Notes: generated by a model not told the origin, from the letters alone. 64,000 nt of DNA from Ovis canadensis (GCF_042477335.2 NC_091255.1:28498501-28562500), one strand, 5' to 3'. Numbered from the stretch's first letter, positions 11,152 through 22,090 are shown. Program-made: numbers and translations.

Positions 11152-12310
11152 GGTTGTTGATATTTCTCCCTGCAATCTTGATTCCACCTTGTGCTTCATC
11201 CAGCCTGGCATTTCGCATGATGTACTCTGCATATAAGTTAAATAAGCAAGGTGACAATATATAGTCTTGACATACTCCTTTCCCAATTTGGAACCAGTCC
11301 ATTGTTCCATGTCCGGTTCTAACTGTTGCTTCTTGATCTGCATACAGATTTCTCAGGAGGCAGGTTAGGTGGTCTGGTATTCCCGTCTCTTGAAGAATTT
11401 TCCACAGTTTATTGTGATCCACACAGTCAAAGTCTTTGCCATATTCAACAAGGAAGAAGTAGATGTTTTTCTGGAATGAAACAGGGCTGGATGAAACACA
11501 AGCTGAATCAAGATTGTCAGGAGAAATATCAATAACCTCAGATATGCAGATGACACCACCCTTACGGTAGAAAGTGAAGAGGAATTAAAGAGCCTCTTGA
11601 TTAAAGTGAAAGAGGAGAGTGAAAAAGCTGGCTTAAAACTCAACATTAAAAAAGCTAAGATCATGGCATCCAGTCCCATCACTTCGTGGCAAATAGATGG
11701 GGAAACTATGGAAACAGTGACAGACTTTATTTTCTTGGGCTCCAAAATCACTGCAGATGGTGACTGCAGCCTTGAAATTAAAAGACACTTGCTCCTTGGA
11801 AGAAAAACTATGACCAACCTAGACAGCATATTAAAAAGCAGAGACATTATTTTACCAACAAAGGTCCATCTAATCAAAGCTATGATTTTTATAGCAGTCA
11901 CATATGGGTGTGAGAGTTGGACCATAAAGAAAGCTGAGTGTCGAAGAATTGATGCTTTTGAGCTGTGGTGTTGGAGAAGACTCTTGTGAGTCCCTTGGAC
12001 TGCAAGGAGATCCAACCAGTCCATCCTAAAGGAAATCAGTCCTGGGTGTTCATTGGAAGGACTGATGTTGAAGCTGAAGCTCCAACACTTTGGCCACCTC
12101 ATGCAAAGAACTGACTGACTCATTGGAAAAGACCCTGATGCTGGGAAAGATTGAAGGCAAGAGGATGAGATGGTTGGATGGCATCACTGATTCAATGGAC
12201 AAGAGTTTGAGCAAGCTCCAGAAGTTGGTGATGGACAGGGAATCTTGGTGTGCTGCAGTCCATGAGGTTGCAAAGAGTCAGACACAACTGAGCAGCTGAA
12301 CTGAACTGAA
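11152..12310 (+). mobile_element. BovB (RTE) LINE insertion with inverted 5' part
   Basis: From about 11152 to 11480 the BovB reverse-transcriptase region runs on the minus strand (HNKLWKILQETGIPDHL, GTMDWFQIGKG). From about 11480 to 12310 the following part runs on the plus strand, with NINNL near the join, then KIMASSPITSW and the tail ending GAGCAGCTGAACTGAACTG. About 60-70 bp at the junction occur in both arms. Flanks AACCCTTGA (11143-11151) and AACTCTTGA (12311-12319) form a likely TSD. Frames are truncated, so it is dead. A 5' inversion is what twin priming produces. Confidence 0.85.
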
Positions 12311-13439
12311 AACTCTTGAAATTGGGTAGACTTGTACGTGCCACTGTAGTATTCTTTTCAGAATTGTTTTTAGGTATTCTTACTCCTTTGCCTTTACACG
12401 CAAATCTTAGAATAACCCTGTATATATCTACAAAAACTCCTGCTATGATTTTGATAGGGGTTGTATTACATCTGTATGTTAATTTGGGGAGAATCAATAT
12501 CTTTATGATGTTGAGTCTTCCAATATGTAAACACCCCATGCCTCTCCATTTATTTAGATCTTCTCTGATTTCTTTCTTAAGCATTTTTTAGTTTTCAACA
12601 TACAAGTGATGTATATACTTTGTTAGGTTTGTACTTCAGTATTTTTTTATTTGAGTGCTTATAAACAGCATTTTATTTTAAATTTCAGTGTACTGATGTA
12701 TTAATGAATGCATATTCTCTAGTTCTATAGGTTTCCTCTTTCTTTCCTTTCTTCTTTCTTTCTTTTTGTGAATCTCTTTGGAATTTCTTTCTATATAGGC
12801 AATCATGTTATCTGCAAATAGGTATGGTTTTATCTTCCTTGCTGATCTGCATGCCTTCCAATCTCCTTGTCTTGTCTTACTGGTCTGACTGGAACTTCCA
12901 GTACTTGAAGAAAGTGGTGAGAGTAGATAGACAGTCTTTGTCTTGTTCCCAAACTTAGGAGGAAAACATTCACTCTTTCACCACCAAGTATGTTAGCTGT
13001 AGGGTTTTTGTAGGTGGTCTTTATCAAGATGAGGAAGTGCCTCTTTATTCCTATTTTTCTGAGAGTTTTTAATCATGAAAAAGATTAAATTTTCTCAAAT
13101 GCTTTTTCTGCATTGACTGATACAATCATGTGACTTTTCTCCTTTCACTTGTTTATATGATGGAGTGCATTGTTTAGTTTTCAAGTATTGAAACAGTCTT
13201 GCATGACTAAAATAAACTCCTCTTGGACATGGTGTGTAATTCTTTCTTTTTATATGTTGCTGAATTTTATTTGCATCTTTTTTCATATTTATGTGGCCTG
13301 TTGGTCTGTAGCTTACTCTTTCGGTCCTGTCTTTGTCTGGTTTTGGTATGAGAGTAATATTAGCTGCATAAAATGAATTGAGAAGTCTTCCCTCCTCTTT
13401 TTTTTCTGGAAGCGATTGTAGGATCGTGTTACTGCTTCT

Positions 13440-13838
13440 TTATATGTAGGTTTCCCCCGCTATCTGGAGGCAGAGTGTTCCTATGAAACCTTTCCTACGC
13501 TGAAATAGGGTAAAGCAAAGTAGCACACGTCTTGCTTCTTTAGGACACCTGTGCTAACAGATGCACAAAAAGCTGAGATAAAGCACAGATGCTCACGGGC
13601 ACAGGTCCAAGCTGTAGCGGCTGAATGCTGAGATGCTGAGCGTGGCTCCCAGGGAAGAAGCTTGGGTGCTACTGCTGCTGTCCGGGGGCGTGTGCTGCCT
13701 CTGTAACCCTTGCTGCAAGACAAATGCTGGACACTAGTTTCATTTTTAGCATCTTTTTGTAAAAGTGAAAATTCTCTTCAGATTTCTTTTGCTTATTGAA
13801 AACAGGTATTAACATAGGTCTTTCATAAAAGGAAATGG
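13440..13838. repeat. DNA-transposon-like relic (possible Tigger family)
   Basis: GTTTCCCCCGCTATC, TTCCTATGAAACCTTTCC and GGGTAAAGCAAAG resemble the end of a mammalian pogo-type MITE. Subfamily not assigned. Confidence 0.4.
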
Positions 13839-14065
13839 CGAACTTCCCTGGTGGTCCAGTGGTTAAGAATCCACCTGCCCCCTCCCCCACCCCAGAAAAG
13901 AATCCAGTTGCCAATGCAGCGGAAGTGAATTCAATCACTGGTCAGGGAGTTAACATCCCATGTGCCTCCCCGCTAAGAAACCAAAACATAAAACAAAAGC
14001 AACATTGTAACAAATGCAATAAAGACATTAAAAGAGGTCCACATCAAAAATTTAAAAAAAAAACA
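13839..14065 (+). repeat. CHR-type SINE
   Basis: AACTTCCCTGGTGGTCCAGTGG head with a small C/A-rich insertion after it, A-rich tail. Confidence 0.82.
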
Positions 14066-14070
14066 ACTTT

Positions 14071-14261
14071 AGGGACTTCTCTAGTGGTTCAGTGGTTAGG
14101 AATCTACCTTCCAGTGCAGGGGTAAGGGTTCGACCTCTGGTCAGGGAACTAAGACCCCACATGCCGCAGAGCAACTGAGCCCCCACGCCACAACTAGAGT
14201 CCACACCCTGCAGCAAAAGATCCTGCACGACACAGCTGAGACCCCATGCAGCCAGATGATA
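14071..14261 (+). repeat. CHR-type SINE
   Basis: GGGACTTCTCTAGTGGTTCAG head, then the CHR body GAGCAACTGAGCCCC. Directly follows the previous SINE tail. Confidence 0.85.
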
Positions 14262-14885
14262 AGCACTTTGAGACACGTGTAGCCCAGTGTTCATCTCGGC
14301 ACTGTTTATAATAGCCAGGACATGGAAGCAACCTAGATGTCCATCAGCAGACGAATGGTTAAGAAAGCTGTGGTACATATACACAATGGAGTATTGCTCA
14401 GCCATTAAAAAGAATACATTTGAATCAGTTCTAATGAGGTGGATGAAACTGGAGCCGATTATACAGAGTGAAGTAAGCCAGAAAGAAAAACACCAATACA
14501 GTATACTAACACATACGTATGGAATTTAGAAAGATGGTAACGATAACCCTGTATGCGAGACAGCAAAAGAGACACAGATGTATAGAACAGTCTTTTGGAC
14601 TCTGTGGGAGAGGGAGAGGGTGGGATGATTTGGGAGAATGACATTGAAACATGTATAATATCATGTAAGAAACGAATCACCAGTCTAGGTTCGATGCAGG
14701 ATACAGGATGCTTGGGGCTGGTGCACTGGGATGACCCAGAGAGATGGTATGGGGAGGGAAGTGGGAGGAGGGTTCAGGATTGGGAACTCATGTACACCCG
14801 TGGTGGATTCATGTTGATGTATGGCAAAACCAATACAGTATTGTAAAGTAAAATAAAGTAAAAAAAAAATTTTTTTTTTTTTTTT
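14262..14885 (+). repeat. L1 3' end (ruminant, comparatively young)
   Basis: C-terminal ORF2 with ACAATGGAGTATTGCTCAGCC, the 3' UTR ending ATGTATGGCAAAACCAATAC, and an A-rich tail. ORF2 is stopped and 5' truncated. Confidence 0.85.
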
Positions 14886-15137
14886 TCAAAAAAAAGAAAA
14901 TGGTATATAGTAAACTTTCAGTAATCAGGGTATACCCATATTTGGCCCAGTGAAACCATTTGGGTCTGTAGATTCCTCTTGGGGGAATTTTTAAGTTGCA
15001 AAATCAATTTCCTGAATAGTCATGGAACTATGAACATTTTCTGTTTCACATTGGGTGAGTTATAGTAGTTAGTGCTTTTTGCAAAATTGTTTTATCTCAT
15101 CTAAGTTAGTCAAATTTCTGTGTGTGGAGTTGTTCAT

Positions 15138-15339
15138 TATTGTCATTTCATCACTAAGACGTGTCCAACTCTTTTGCAACTCCATGGATTGTAGCTGGCC
15201 AGGCTCCTCTGTTCATGAAGTTTGCCAGGCAAGATTATTGGAATGGGTTGCCATTTTTCCAGGAGATCTTCCCAACCCAGGGATCAAACCCACATCTCCT
15301 GCATTGAAGGTGAATTCTTTACCACTGAGAAAGCCCATA
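15138..15339 (-). repeat. Bov-tA SINE with 11-bp TSD
   Basis: Reverse Bov-tA flanked by GAGTTGTTCAT at 15127-15137 and 15340-15350. Confidence 0.88.
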
Positions 15340-15579
15340 GAGTTGTTCATAGCTTTCACTTATCCTTTTGATGTCTGCAGGGCCTGCGGTGATTATACCT
15401 GTTTTATTCTGGATAGGCAAAGTGCTGATCTCTCTTTTTTCTTTGTCAGTTTTGCTAGAGGTTTGCCAATTTTATTGGTCTTTTCAAAGAACCAGCTTTT
15501 CTTCCTCCCATTTGACCTTCTCTATTTTTAAACTCTCTGTTTTCTATTTGCAGCAAAATGGATACACCTAGAGAGCTTC

Positions 15580-15714
15580 TTCGGAGAAGGCAATGACAAC
15601 CCACTCCAGTACTCTTGCCTGGCAAATCCCGTGGATGGAGGAGCCTGGTAGGCTGCAGTCCGTGGGGTCACTAGGAGTCAGACACGACTGAAGCGACTTA
15701 GTAGCAGCAGCAGC
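15580..15714 (+). repeat. Bov-A monomer SINE with 10-bp TSD
   Basis: Single Bov-A unit ending in AGCAGCAGCAGC; flanked by AGAGAGCTTC at 15570-15579 and 15715-15724. Confidence 0.86.
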
Positions 15715-15892
15715 AGAGAGCTTCATAGTGAAGTAAACCAGACAAAGGCAAACATGACATGATATCATTTATATATGGAATTTTTTTAAGATATAAAAGA
15801 ACTTATTTACAAAACAGGAATAAAGTCAGAGACACAGAAAACAAATTTATGGGATAAATCAGGAAGTTGGGATTAACGTATACACATTGCGT

Positions 15893-16106
15893 GCATGTGT
15901 GCTAAGTGATTGGAGTCTCGTCCAACTCTGTGACCTCATGGACTATAGCCTGCCAGGCTCCTCTGTCCATGGGATTTCCCAGGCAAGAATACTGGAGTGG
16001 GTTGCCATGCCTTCCTCCAGGGGACCTTCCCGACCCAGGGATTAAATAAATCATCATCTCTGCCTCCTGCACTGGCAGGCAGGCTCTTTACCAGTAGTGC
16101 CGCCTG
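15893..16106 (-). repeat. Bov-tA SINE
   Basis: GCTAAGTGATTGGAGTCTCG to the reversed head TTTACCAGTAGTGCCGCCTG. Confidence 0.85.
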
Positions 16107-16239
16107 ATTTTTGCATATTCTGTAAATGTCGATTAGATACTGTTAGTTATGGCGTTTTTTAGTTCTTCCGTATATACTTACTGATTTTTGGTCTAATTGT
16201 TATATCAATTGCTGAGAGACAGAAGTAGGAGAGGGGAAA

Positions 16240-16430
16240 ATGATATAATTTTAAGACATCTGCTAGCTTTGTGACTTTGGGCAAGCCAATTAAGCTCTTG
16301 GAGTCTACTCTCTGATCCTCAAAGTGGTGACAAAATTACAAAACTCTTAGGATTATTCAGAGGACTTAAGTAATGAAATAAACTGTCCAGCAAGTGCCTG
16401 GCAGTGAATTCAGGTGGCAAGATCTTAATC
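16240..16430 (+). repeat. MIR
   Basis: Core-SINE pattern TGTGACTTTGGGCAAGCC followed by a divergent 3' part. Confidence 0.6.
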
Positions 16431-16524
16431 AATAGAGTTAAACTGACCAAATCCTGTTTCTGTCCAAACAGCTAAGGAATCAACATTCCAAAGAAGAAAG
16501 GGAATTGAGAGGGTATCAGGGCTT

Positions 16525-16600
16525 CTTTTTTGGCTGTACCAGGTGGCTTTGTGGGATCTTAGTTCCCCAATCAGAGACTGAAGCCAGGCAAGGCAGTGAA
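16525..16600 (-). repeat. CHR-type SINE fragment
   Basis: TTTGTGGGATCTTAGTTCCCC followed by ATCAGAGACTGAAGCC, the middle of a reversed CHR; its head is missing where the next Bov-tA begins. Confidence 0.6.
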
Positions 16601-16601
16601 G

Positions 16602-16780
16602 GGGCTTCCCTCATGGCTCAGCAGTAAAGAATCCGCCTGTAAGACAGGATATACAGATTTGATCCCTGGGTCAGGAATATCCCCTGGAAAAGGAAATGGC
16701 AACCCACTCCCGTATTCTTGCCTGCAAAATCCCATGGACAGAGGAGCCTGGCAGATTGCAAAAGAATCAGACACGACTTA
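16602..16780 (+). repeat. Bov-tA SINE
   Basis: GGGCTTCCCTCATGGCTCAGC head, ending CAGACACGACTTA. Confidence 0.88.
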
Positions 16781-17194
16781 GAGATGGTTTTAATCCCAAG
16801 GTTCACCTTACCCAAGCTCAGACCTTTCCTTCCAGATGTCTCCCTATCTCCCACCCTGAGCTCCTTAGATCCTCTGTCTGCCACCAATAAAAGGTCTTGA
16901 GACTCAAGGAATAGTCACTGAATGCATTCTCGATTTCTGAGGCTCAATTATTTTAACCATAACTCTATCAGTGAAAAATAGGTCAAAATTTTAAAATATA
17001 TATATTCAGTAGTCCACCTAGAAATAAAGAATGTAACAAAATATGCTTCAGCACTGGCTCCATCTCATCTCCTCTTGGGGCTCTGTTGCAGAGAAACAAA
17101 AGTTTAGCAACAGAAAGTGTTAAAAGTAATTCTAACATTTACCCACATTTTCCAAAGATCCCCTTCATAAGCTATTAGTACAGTAATATCTCTT

Positions 17195-18290
17195 GAAATT
17201 TCCATTCCCAGGGTACTCTTTTTAATAAATGGTCCTGGATCAATTGGAAAACCACATGGAAAAAAATATTATTCCCTACATTACACCTTATACAGAAATC
17301 AATTCTAGATGACCTATTTTTAGAAGAAAACATAGGAGAATACTTAGTAGCCTCAGAACAGGCAAAGAGGTTTTTTTTTTTTTTCAATGAGACACAAAGA
17401 GCACGAACTATATGGGAAAAAATGCAGAAATTAAACTATATGAAATATTAAAATGTTTATTTATCAAGAGACACCCTTAAAAGAGTGAAAATGCAAGCCA
17501 TAGAATAGAAGATAGCACTTCCATCTAGGATATAGAAAGAACTCTTAAGAACAATAAGAAAAAGTTAAGCTCATTTAAAAATTTTTTAATTTACTTTTGG
17601 CTGCTCTGGGTCTTCATTGCGTTGCTCGGGCTTTCTCTACTTGTGGCGAGTGGGATCTGCTCTCGGCTGCGGTGTGTGGGCTTCTTGTTGCGGCGACTTT
17701 TCTTGTAGAGCAGGATCTCTAGACGGTGCAGGCTTCGGTAGTTGCAGTGCGTGGGCTTGGCTGCTCCCCAGTATGTGGAATCTTCCCAGACCAGGGATCA
17801 AACATGCGTCCCCTGCACAGGCAGATGGACTCCCAACCACTAGACCAGACCACCAGGGAAGTCTGAAGCCCTTTTTATTTAAAACTGAGCAAAAGACTTG
17901 TACAGACATTCCACAGAAAATATTCAGATGGACTGATAAACATATGAGCAATTGCACAACTTCATTTGTCACCAGGAAGTGCAAACTGAAGCCACAATAC
18001 AATGTTACTACATAGTGAATAGTTAAAAGGAAATATCAAGTCTTGACAGCACAGCCGAATATCTGAAAACAACTCAAATGTCCGTCAGGAGCAAAACAGA
18101 GAAATTGTGGGTATTCACAGAAGCGTATATTAAACAGCAAGAATGAGTGAAGTACAACTCCAGGCAACAATATGCGTGAATCTCGCCAACATAACTTAAA
18201 GGGAAAGAAATCAGAGACAATCCTACTGCATGAATCCACTTCCGTAACCTACGAAGAACTGTCAAATCTAAAGTTGACTATAGGCAGGTA
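17195..18290 (+). repeat. L1 ORF2 fragment interrupted by a CHR SINE
   Basis: L1-like DNA at 17195-17579 (CAGAAATCAATTCTAGATGACC, CAAGAGACACCC) resumes at 17869-18290 with the ORF2 distal part (GGACTGATAAACATATGAGC). Reading frames are broken. Confidence 0.7.
17580..17868 (-). repeat. Full-length CHR SINE
   Basis: Reverse CHR: TTGGCTGCTCTGGGTCTTC at the tail side, GACCACCAGGGAAGTC at the head side. Inserted in L1. Confidence 0.88.
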
Positions 18291-18399
18291 TTGTTATTGA
18301 CAGAAATATCAATGAACAGCATATAGCAGGAATAGAGAAAAGTTTTATTTGAGCCAAACTGAGGACTTTAACCTGGAAGACAGTCTCTTAGATTACTCT

Positions 18400-18613
18400 A
18401 AGTAAGTAAGTAAGTGAAGTCTCTCATCGGTGTCCTACTCTTTGCGACCCATGGACTGTAGCCCACCAAGCTCCTCCGTCCATGGGATTCTGCAGGCAAG
18501 AACACTGGAGTGGGTTACCATTTCCTTCTCCAGGGGATCTTCCCGACCCAGGGATGGAAACTGCGTCTCCCGCATTGGAGGCAGACGCGTTAACCTCTGA
18601 GCCACCAGGGAAG
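18400..18613 (-). repeat. Bov-tA SINE
   Basis: Reverse unit from GTGAAGTCTCTCATCGGTG to GAGCCACCAGGGAAG. Breaks the LTR-like repeat. Confidence 0.87.
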
Positions 18614-18830
18614 ATATTGTTGCCCGGAGTTGCAGTTCATTCATTCTTGCTGTTTAATATACGCTTCTCTGAACACCCACTAAGGAAGTAAACATAGTTT
18701 AAAGTCTTTTCAGAACAAAGAACATCAAACAGGACAGGGATATATGTCTTCAAGGTTTAAAAAAATTGCATGTACACAGTGAGTCAGCATGACCTTGGTA
18801 TCTGGGAAGAGAGACATCAAAGCAACACCA

Positions 18831-19255
18831 GGGCTTCCTGGTGCCTCAGAGGTAAAGACTCCGCCTGCCAATGCAGGAGCTGCTGCTGCTGCTGCTAAGT
18901 CGCTTCAGTCGTGTCCGACTGTGCGCTACCCCACAGACAGCAGCCCACCAGGCTCCGCTGTCCCTGGGATTCTCCAGGCAAGAACACTGGAGTGGGTCGC
19001 CATTTCCTTCTCCAATGCCAATGCAGGAGACACAGGTTCAGTCCCCGGCCCAGGGCCATCCCACATGCCGTGGAGCAGCTAAGTCCCTGCACCACAACTG
19101 CTGAGCCTGTGCTCTGCAGCGAGATAAACCACCGCAGTGAGAATACCCCCGGGGCACTTCAACTAGAGAATAGCCTCCACTCTCTGCAACTAAAGAAAGG
19201 CCAATACAGCAACAAAGCCAGCACAGCCAAAGTAAAATTGATTAATTAATTCAAT
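18831..19255 (+). repeat. CHR-1-type SINE hosting a Bov-A
   Basis: Head GGGCTTCCTGGTGCCTCAG, body resuming after 19029 with ACACAGGTTCAGTCCC, tail ATTGATTAATTAATTC. Interrupted at 18880-19015. Confidence 0.88.
18880..19015 (-). repeat. Bov-A SINE nested in a CHR SINE, 14-bp TSD
   Basis: Reverse Bov-A monomer starting in (CTG)5. Flanked by TGCCAATGCAGGAG at 18866-18879 and 19016-19029, the duplicated stretch being CHR sequence. Confidence 0.92.
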
Positions 19256-19617
19256 TATATCTTTAAAGAAAAGAAGCCATACCAGCATTGGCTTTCCTCA
19301 AAGGAAGGCATTTATCTCTATTTTCAGAGTGGGCCTTCTTCTGGACCCTTTTCTTTAACGATTAAAGCAGGTGTACAATGAATTTTGTTATTATTATTGA
19401 GGTGTGGTTGATGTATATCATGTAAGTTTCAGGTGTACAACATAGGGATTCACAATTTTTAAAGGTACTTTCCCATTTATAGTGGTTATAAAATACTGGC
19501 TATACCATGTATGCGTAATAGGCCACAAAACTGGCTGTCCTAGTTAGCATAAGGTTTACGTTAAATTAAGTATAAGCCAGGATGACCTTCCCATACCTCA
19601 ATATGTGAAAATTTCTC

Positions 19618-20066
19618 CAGTTATTGTGTTTTTTACAAATCAAAGATTTGTGGCAGCCCTGCATGGAGGAAATCTATCGGCATCATTTTTCCAACATCAT
19701 TTGCTCACGTCATGTTTTGTGTTGCATTTTGATAGTTCGTGCAGTGTTTCAAACTTTCTTATTATTATATTAATTATGGTGCTCCATATTCAGTGTTCTT
19801 TGATGTTACCAGTACATCTTCCCAAAGGCTCAGCTGATGGTTAGCATTTTCTAGCAATAAAGTCTTTTTCAATTAAAATATGTACATTGTTAAAGATGTG
19901 ATGCTCTTGCACATTTAATAGACTAACAGTATAGTGTAAATATAACCTTTATATGCACTGGGAAACAAACAAAAAAACTTGTGTGAATTGTTTTGTTGAG
20001 ATATTCGCTTTACTGCAGTGGTCTGAAACCAAACCAGAAATACTGCTGAAGTCTGCCATTCATAGA
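19618..20066 (+). mobile_element. Tigger1 (pogo-type) DNA transposon with its middle deleted
   Basis: The left part has GTTTTTTACAAATCAAAG and TTTGTGGCAGCCCTGC; the right part, from about 19828, has GGCTCAGCTGATGGTTAGC and GATATTCGCTTTACTGCAG. Both match the two ends of Tigger1 as I remember it, in the right order. Nearly all of the transposase region of the roughly 2.4-kb element is absent, so it could only have moved with transposase supplied by another copy. Terminal repeats are degraded. Confidence 0.82.
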
Positions 20067-20089
20067 CAGTTGTTACGCTGGGTGGGGTG

Positions 20090-20265
20090 ATGGATGGAGG
20101 AGCTTCAAAGGAACTGTTAATACTCCATATGTTGATATGAGTTCTGGTTACTCATGTATGTTTGTTTCATGGAAATTCACTGAACTATATACTACGACTT
20201 ATGCACTTTTCTGTATGGATATTTTATCCCAGGGGGAAAAAAAGTCTAAATAAATAAATAAAAAG
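20090..20265 (+). repeat. L1-like 3' UTR fragment
   Basis: GGGTGGGGTGATGGATGG ... ending in TAAATAAATAAATAAA tail. Confidence 0.5.
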
Positions 20266-20560
20266 ACCTTGCTACCCGTGCCTTTCATTTCATTTTCTTT
20301 CAAGCCAAAGAACTTACTGGCTCACTGCACATAAAAATTTAGGGGGGAGTCTGCTTCAGGTATGGCTTGATCCAGCGGCTCAACAAACATCTTGGGACTG
20401 AGTATCTGCCGCCTCAGCTCTGCTAACCTCTGTGCTGGTCTCCTTCACTCAGGCTTTTCACCCCTGGTAGAAGCAGCCCCCAACTTAGAGCTTGCCCTCC
20501 CAGCCCCACCCTCTGCAGAAACAGAGCTCCTCATTCCTACGGTTCCAACAAAAGCACAGG
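20266..20560. other. No gene recognised
   Basis: Unique sequence; the open frame at 20392-20679 (+) runs into transposon-like DNA and has no known match. Confidence 0.45.
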
Positions 20561-20564
20561 CAGT

Positions 20565-21505
20565 CCTCATTACTGATGAATGTGGGGTAATTAACCGACA
20601 ACACGGCGTCAGCCGGGCTCTCCTGCCCCGCTCTCTCATGGCCTCTTGCCTTATGTGCCGTAAACAACAGTATCGCTGACCTTGGGAGCACTGGGCCTGC
20701 GTGCCCACTTGGCCATGGGCCATGTCTGTCTGTCTTAATATATTAGTAGTTTTTGAAGACTCCCTGTGCTGCTGCCCAGAGAGAGTAAACATCTCTGTCT
20801 GCAGTCCCCACAGCTCCTTGAGTCTTCTTCCAGCTTTCCTGGTCGCGCCTTACCTACCCTGGGTCCAGTGAGCCATGTGAGCAGTAAGACGGTGAATCAT
20901 AGACTCGCGAATTCACCTAGCTGCTAAAATTTACTTTAACCCCGAGATCAATACTGGGCACTTTCACCATGTGTTCAGGGTCGTTTGTGGACAAGTGTGG
21001 AGTGGTGAAAACTTTGAGTCTCCTCCCAGTTTGTCCCCAGCTAGATCAAACAACATGATGCTTCGTTTTCTTGTTTCAGCTCATACAGTAAACAAGCATC
21101 CCTTTTACAATCTAGTTAGTGCCATGTTGGGGGCATTTTTGTGCTTTTTTCTTGCTGACTTCACTGTTTTAAATGGCCCCCAAGTGTAATACTGGAGTGC
21201 TGTCTAGTGTTCCTAACTGCAAGCAGGCTGCCGACGTGCCTTAAAGAGAAAATAAATATGTTAGATAAGCCTTCTCAGGCATGAGTGATAGTGCTATGGG
21301 CTATGAGTTCAATTTCCATGAGTCAATAATATATTAAATAAGGTATGTAAACAGAAATACATATGAACAAGGTTATGTATTGATTGGTTGATGAAAATGT
21401 GGCCAAAGGCTTACAGGAACCTAATCTTTAATCTCCCCTACAATATTCACTATTGGCTAATTCAGCATTCCTGGCAAGTTTACAGAATATTACGACTGTA
21501 AAAAG
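20565..21505 (+). mobile_element. Tigger-family relic with CENP-B-like N-terminal coding remains
   Basis: From 21169 the sequence AAATGGCCCCCAAGTGTAATAC begins a decayed copy of the transposase N terminus related to CENP-B/CENPBD1, continuing through TAGATAAGCCTTCTCAGGC and GGCATGAGTGATAGTGCTATG. Stops and frameshifts occur within the first 20 codons. The 3' side near 21452-21500 (CACTATTGGCTAATTCAGC) fits the element's end. The left limit is uncertain. Confidence 0.65.
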
Positions 21506-21509
21506 AGGA

Positions 21510-21938
21510 ATTTGATTGTACTAGAATTAAGTCTCATTAGTCTGGCTTGAGTCCTAGGCTGTGAACAAATCACCTGGCCGGTATGTGAATGCTGTGATTG
21601 GCCAGGGCTGTGTCATTGGCTTATTCCACCCCCTCTGCATAGACTGATTTCAGGAAGAGAGGTTCCTCAGAAGTCAAAAGGAGAGGAGTGGAAGCCTCGC
21701 AGGCAAAAATATAATTACCCAACACTCCCAGTCTCTCTTTGAATTTTATCTTTCTTTATATTTATTACATAATATTTTTATTACACATTATTATCTTACT
21801 TTATAGATTATTTACAGTAGTTTAGACTAAGTGGTTGAATAAAAAGCAAGATTGAGGTGGGTGTGAGTCAGAGTTCTGTTGGCAACAGTAGACACTGATG
21901 TTAGCTAACCTAAATAGAGATTCTCTAAAATGTCGTCA
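21510..21938. other. No gene or recognised repeat
   Basis: Unique, with two ATTGG (CCAAT) boxes near 21597 and 21615; no other promoter sign. Confidence 0.4.
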
Positions 21939-22090
21939 AGGGACTTCCCTGGTAGTCCTGTGGTTAAGACTTCACCTTCTAACACAGCGGGTGCAGGTTT
22001 GATCCCTGGTTGGGGAGCTAAGATCCCATATGGCTTATGGCTAAAAAAAAAAAAAAAAACAGAAAACAGAAAAAATATTGTAACAAGTAA
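21939..22090 (+). repeat. CHR-type SINE
   Basis: AGGGACTTCCCTGGTAGTCC head, A17 tail. Confidence 0.87.

Larger units (their letters stand above)
10220..13440 (-). repeat. Old L1 read in reverse, carrying later insertions
   Basis: Recognisable antisense L1 includes CTCTATTCTGTTCCATTGATC at 10950-10971 and TGATGTTGAGTCTTCC near 12508. The body is interrupted by CHR-type pieces (10783-10910, 11033-11110) and by a rearranged BovB (11152-12310). Related antisense L1 DNA reappears at about 14890-15560. No intact ORF2. Confidence 0.75.
14890..15840. repeat. L1 fragments carrying two SINE insertions
   Basis: Antisense ORF2 sequence (TTTGCCAATTTTATTGGTC, about 15465) changes near 15555 to a forward L1 piece (GCAAAATGGATACACC ... 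GATATCATTTATATATGG). SINEs at 15138-15339 and 15580-15714 interrupt it. Confidence 0.6.
18330..19617. repeat. LTR-like repeat, copy 1, broken by later insertions
   Basis: Segments 18330-18400, 18614-18830, 19256-19390 and 19490-19617 line up in order with 31730-32178: GAGCCAAACTGAGGAC, a middle with GGCTTTCC/GCATTGG, and TAATAGGCCACAAAAC near the end. A Bov-tA, a CHR with a Bov-A inside it and a short L1 3' piece (19390-19490) separate the segments. The family looks like an old LTR; the name is not settled. Confidence 0.55.

Noticed and set aside
11597-11989. 130-codon open frame (+) as a gene
   Set aside because: It is the BovB RT tail, truncated at both ends; annotated as a dead LINE fragment.
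11365-12123. 252-codon open frame (-)
   Set aside because: Antisense of the plus-strand BovB arm; a shadow of the reverse-transcriptase region.
15079-15531. 150-codon open frame (+)
   Set aside because: Composite of antisense L1 and a Bov-tA insertion.
16602-16690. tRNA-like sequences with box A/B motifs (here and at all CHR/Bov-tA heads)
   Set aside because: They are tRNA-Glu-derived SINE heads with mutated arms, not tRNA genes.
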